A DNA stretch of 39,918 nucleotides, from positions 1-39,918 of the forward strand of contig NZ_JOHO01000078.1 of the NCBI RefSeq assembly GCF_000719705.1, written 5' to 3'. The first letter of the stretch is position 1; the number at the start of each line of letters is the position of its first letter. The translations under genes were made by a program, and so were the position numbers. Positions 38,693 to 39,918 of the stretch are shown one piece after another. Source of the DNA: Streptomyces sp. NRRL S-350 (lineage in GTDB: Bacteria; Actinomycetota; Actinomycetes; Streptomycetales; Streptomycetaceae). Below the pieces are notes generated by a model, which made no database searches, was not told the DNA's origin, and saw only the letters and a program-made list of their open reading frames with translations.

Positions 38693-39534
38693 ACAACCTC
38701 CACCGGGACCTCGCCCCCGTCTCCGCCCCCGCCTGGGAGGAGATCGAGGAGGAGGCCCGTCAGACCTTCAAACTGCACCTCGCCGGCCGCCGGGTGGTCG
38801 ACCTGAACGGCCCCGAGGGCGCCGTCCTCGCCGCCGTCGGCACCGGCCACCTGACCGGCATCGAACCCCCGCTCGACGGTGTCCGGGCACGCGCCCGCGC
38901 CGCGCAGCCGGTGGTCGAGCTGCGGGTGCCCTTCACCGTCAGCCGGGAGGCCGTGGACGACGTCGAGCGCGGCTCCCGCGACTCCGACTGGCAGCCCGTC
39001 AAGGACGCCGCCCGCACCCTCGCCCTCGCCGAGGACCGCGCCGTCTTCGAGGGCTACCGCGCCGCCGCGATCGACGGCATCCGGGCCGCCTCCAGCAACC
39101 CCCCGGTCCCCCTGCCCGAGGACGTCCGCGAGTACCCCGAGGCGGTCAGCCGGGCCCTCACCGCCCTGCGCCTGGCCGGCGTCGGCGGCCCCTACTCGCT
39201 GCTGCTCGGCGCGGCCGCCTTCACCGCCGTCAACGAGACCAGCGACCACGGCTACCCGGTCCACAACCACCTGGCCCGCCTCCTCGACGGCGACATCATC
39301 TGGGCCCCCGCCATCGAGGGCGCCTTCCTGCTCTCCACCCGCGGCGGCGACTTCGAGCTCTTCCTGGGCCAGGACGTCTCCGTCGGCTACCTCTCCCACG
39401 ACGCCGAGACGGTGCGGCTCTACCTCCAGGAATCCCTCACGTTCCGCGTCCACACGGGAGAGGCCGCCGTCGCCCTGGGCGCCGCGCCGCAGGACGACGG
39501 CCCGCGCCCCCCGGGGCACCGGGAAGGGTACTGA
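38689..39534 (+). CDS. Family 1 encapsulin shell protein
   Basis: 281 residues with an HK97-fold encapsulin profile: NNLHRDLAPVSAPAWEEIEEEARQTFKLHLAGRRVVDLNGPEG (N-arm), VELRVPFTVSREAVDDVERGSRDSDWQPVKDAARTLALAEDRAVFEGY, GPYSLLLGAAAFTAVNETSDHGYPVHNHL, and LSTRGGDFELFLGQDVSVGYLSHDAETVRLYLQESLTFRV. It would assemble into a protein nanocompartment housing the DyP peroxidase encoded just upstream. A C-terminal tail of about 15 residues (PQDDGPRPPGHREGY) extends beyond typical family members, and its last codons come from a short repeat duplicated downstream. Start overlaps the DyP stop. Confidence 0.95.
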   Translation: MNNLHRDLAPVSAPAWEEIEEEARQTFKLHLAGRRVVDLNGPEGAVLAAVGTGHLTGIEPPLDGVRARARAAQPVVELRVPFTVSREAVDDVERGSRDSDWQPVKDAARTLALAEDRAVFEGYRAAAIDGIRAASSNPPVPLPEDVREYPEAVSRALTALRLAGVGGPYSLLLGAAAFTAVNETSDHGYPVHNHLARLLDGDIIWAPAIEGAFLLSTRGGDFELFLGQDVSVGYLSHDAETVRLYLQESLTFRVHTGEAAVALGAAPQDDGPRPPGHREGY

Positions 39535-39679
39535 GTTCCTTTACGAGGGGTACTGAGTGCCGTATTCTCTCGGTGGAGCCTCTGAAGCCAGTCGAAGAGA
39601 GAGCCGACACGGCATGCCGGTCCAGGTGGCGCTAGCGACGCGCGGGTCGCGGCCGGCCCGGGCCTGGCACTCAGTACCC
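39525..39679. repeat. GGGTACTGAGTGCC repeats after encapsulin
   Basis: agggtactgagttcc (39525-39539, containing the encapsulin stop codon) is repeated as gggtactgagtgcc at 39548-39561. It recurs exactly inverted (ggcactcagtaccc) at 39666-39679. The inverted pair could form a long stem-loop enclosing about 104 nt. Confidence 0.75.
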
Positions 39680-39701
39680 TCGGCAAAGCCTGAGGCCATG
39701 G

Positions 39702-39725
39702 ATCCGTGCATCCGTGCATCCGTGC
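39702..39725. repeat. 8-bp tandem repeat (atccgtgc) x3
   Basis: Three perfect atccgtgc units end 22 nt upstream of the etfB start, probably in its untranslated leader. Confidence 0.8.
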
Positions 39726-39747
39726 ACCCCTGACAGGAGAACCGCTC

Positions 39748-39918
39748 ATGAGCTTGAGGATCGTCGTCTGTGTGAAGTACGTGCCGGATGCGACGGGGGA
39801 CCGTCGTTTCGAGGACGATCACACCACCGACCGGGAGGGCGTGGACGGCCTGCTGTCGGAGCTGGACGAGTACGGTGTGGAGCAGGCGCTGCGGATCGCG
39901 GAGGCGAACGAGGGCGCC
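39748..39918 (+). CDS. etfB: Electron transfer flavoprotein beta subunit (5' part)
   Basis: Only the first 57 residues are in the window: LRIVVCVKYVPDATGDRRFEDDHTTDREGVDGLLSELDEYGVEQALRIAEAN. This is the characteristic EtfB N-terminus (KxVPD and DEYxxEQAL), which with EtfA carries electrons from acyl-CoA dehydrogenases to the quinone pool. ACAGGAG precedes the ATG. The gene runs off the window; a downstream etfA is expected but not seen. Confidence 0.93.
   Translation, partial: MSLRIVVCVKYVPDATGDRRFEDDHTTDREGVDGLLSELDEYGVEQALRIAEANEGA

Noticed and set aside
1..39918. tRNA, rRNA, insertion sequence, integrase or attachment site
   Set aside because: None recognised on either strand by eye.

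Overview
The window is very GC-rich (by eye above 70%), with strong third-position G/C bias, GTG starts, mycothiol-dependent enzyme families, SigR-type promoter elements and several ECF sigma systems. It comes from a Streptomyces/Kitasatospora-type actinomycete chromosome. No rRNA, tRNA, CRISPR array, transposase or integrase was recognised. The content is accessory and stress-related rather than core housekeeping.

Layout. 1-4.1 kb: a hypothetical protein, a TIGR03084-type maleylpyruvate-isomerase-like protein, a GAF-LuxR regulator and an AMP-forming acyl-CoA ligase. 4.1-6.3 kb: a truncated SDR pseudogene with a 20-bp palindrome at its broken end, then a globin-GNAT-VOC operon. 6.3-9.2 kb: a mycothiol-isomerase-like protein, an NAD(P)-binding oxidoreductase, and a divergent 4,5-DOPA-type dioxygenase/MarR pair with paired palindromic operators. 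9.3-11.9 kb: an ECF42 sigma factor with its DGPF (YciI-like) partner, and a GNAT. 12-17.5 kb: a secreted sphingomyelinase-like phosphodiesterase, a LacI regulator, an Asp-box (BNR) repeat protein, and a flavoprotein disulfide reductase coupled to a small hypothetical protein. 17.5-21.3 kb: an alpha/beta hydrolase, a thioredoxin with a textbook SigR promoter, and a lipoprotein-ECF sigma-anti-sigma operon. 21.3-24.4 kb: a Cys-rich protein with a coupled 47-codon small gene, a YndJ-DUF1990 pair behind duplicated palindromes, and DUF1876 with a coupled CxxC mini-protein. 24.4-29.1 kb: an F420/PPOX protein, a qcrB-like pseudogene (internal deletion plus frameshift), a DHA2 efflux pump and a TetR regulator. 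29.4-34.7 kb: a double VOC protein, hemerythrin, a TIGR03086 protein, DoxX and an M9 collagenase. 34.8-39.9 kb: a PP2C phosphatase, a CE1758/CE1759 flavin pair, a DyP peroxidase with an encapsulin-targeting tail, the encapsulin shell, and the start of etfB.

The strongest new inference is a split regulon. The paired palindromes between the MarR gene and the DOPA-dioxygenase-like gene recur 23 kb away between a mycothiol-dependent-type enzyme and a DoxX gene. The match includes a 17-bp identity, the same ~40-bp spacing between paired sites, and the same ~55-bp distance to the minus-strand start codon. This resembles the MhqR/YodB catechol and quinone stress regulons of Bacillus in gene content. 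A second shared architecture, CGGGG...TCCCC palindromes ~39 bp apart, links the TetR gene to the qcrB-like pseudogene. The encapsulin-DyP operon is a known type of compartment, here behind an exceptional 54-nt hairpin. Short tandem duplications at or just after stop codons recur through the window.
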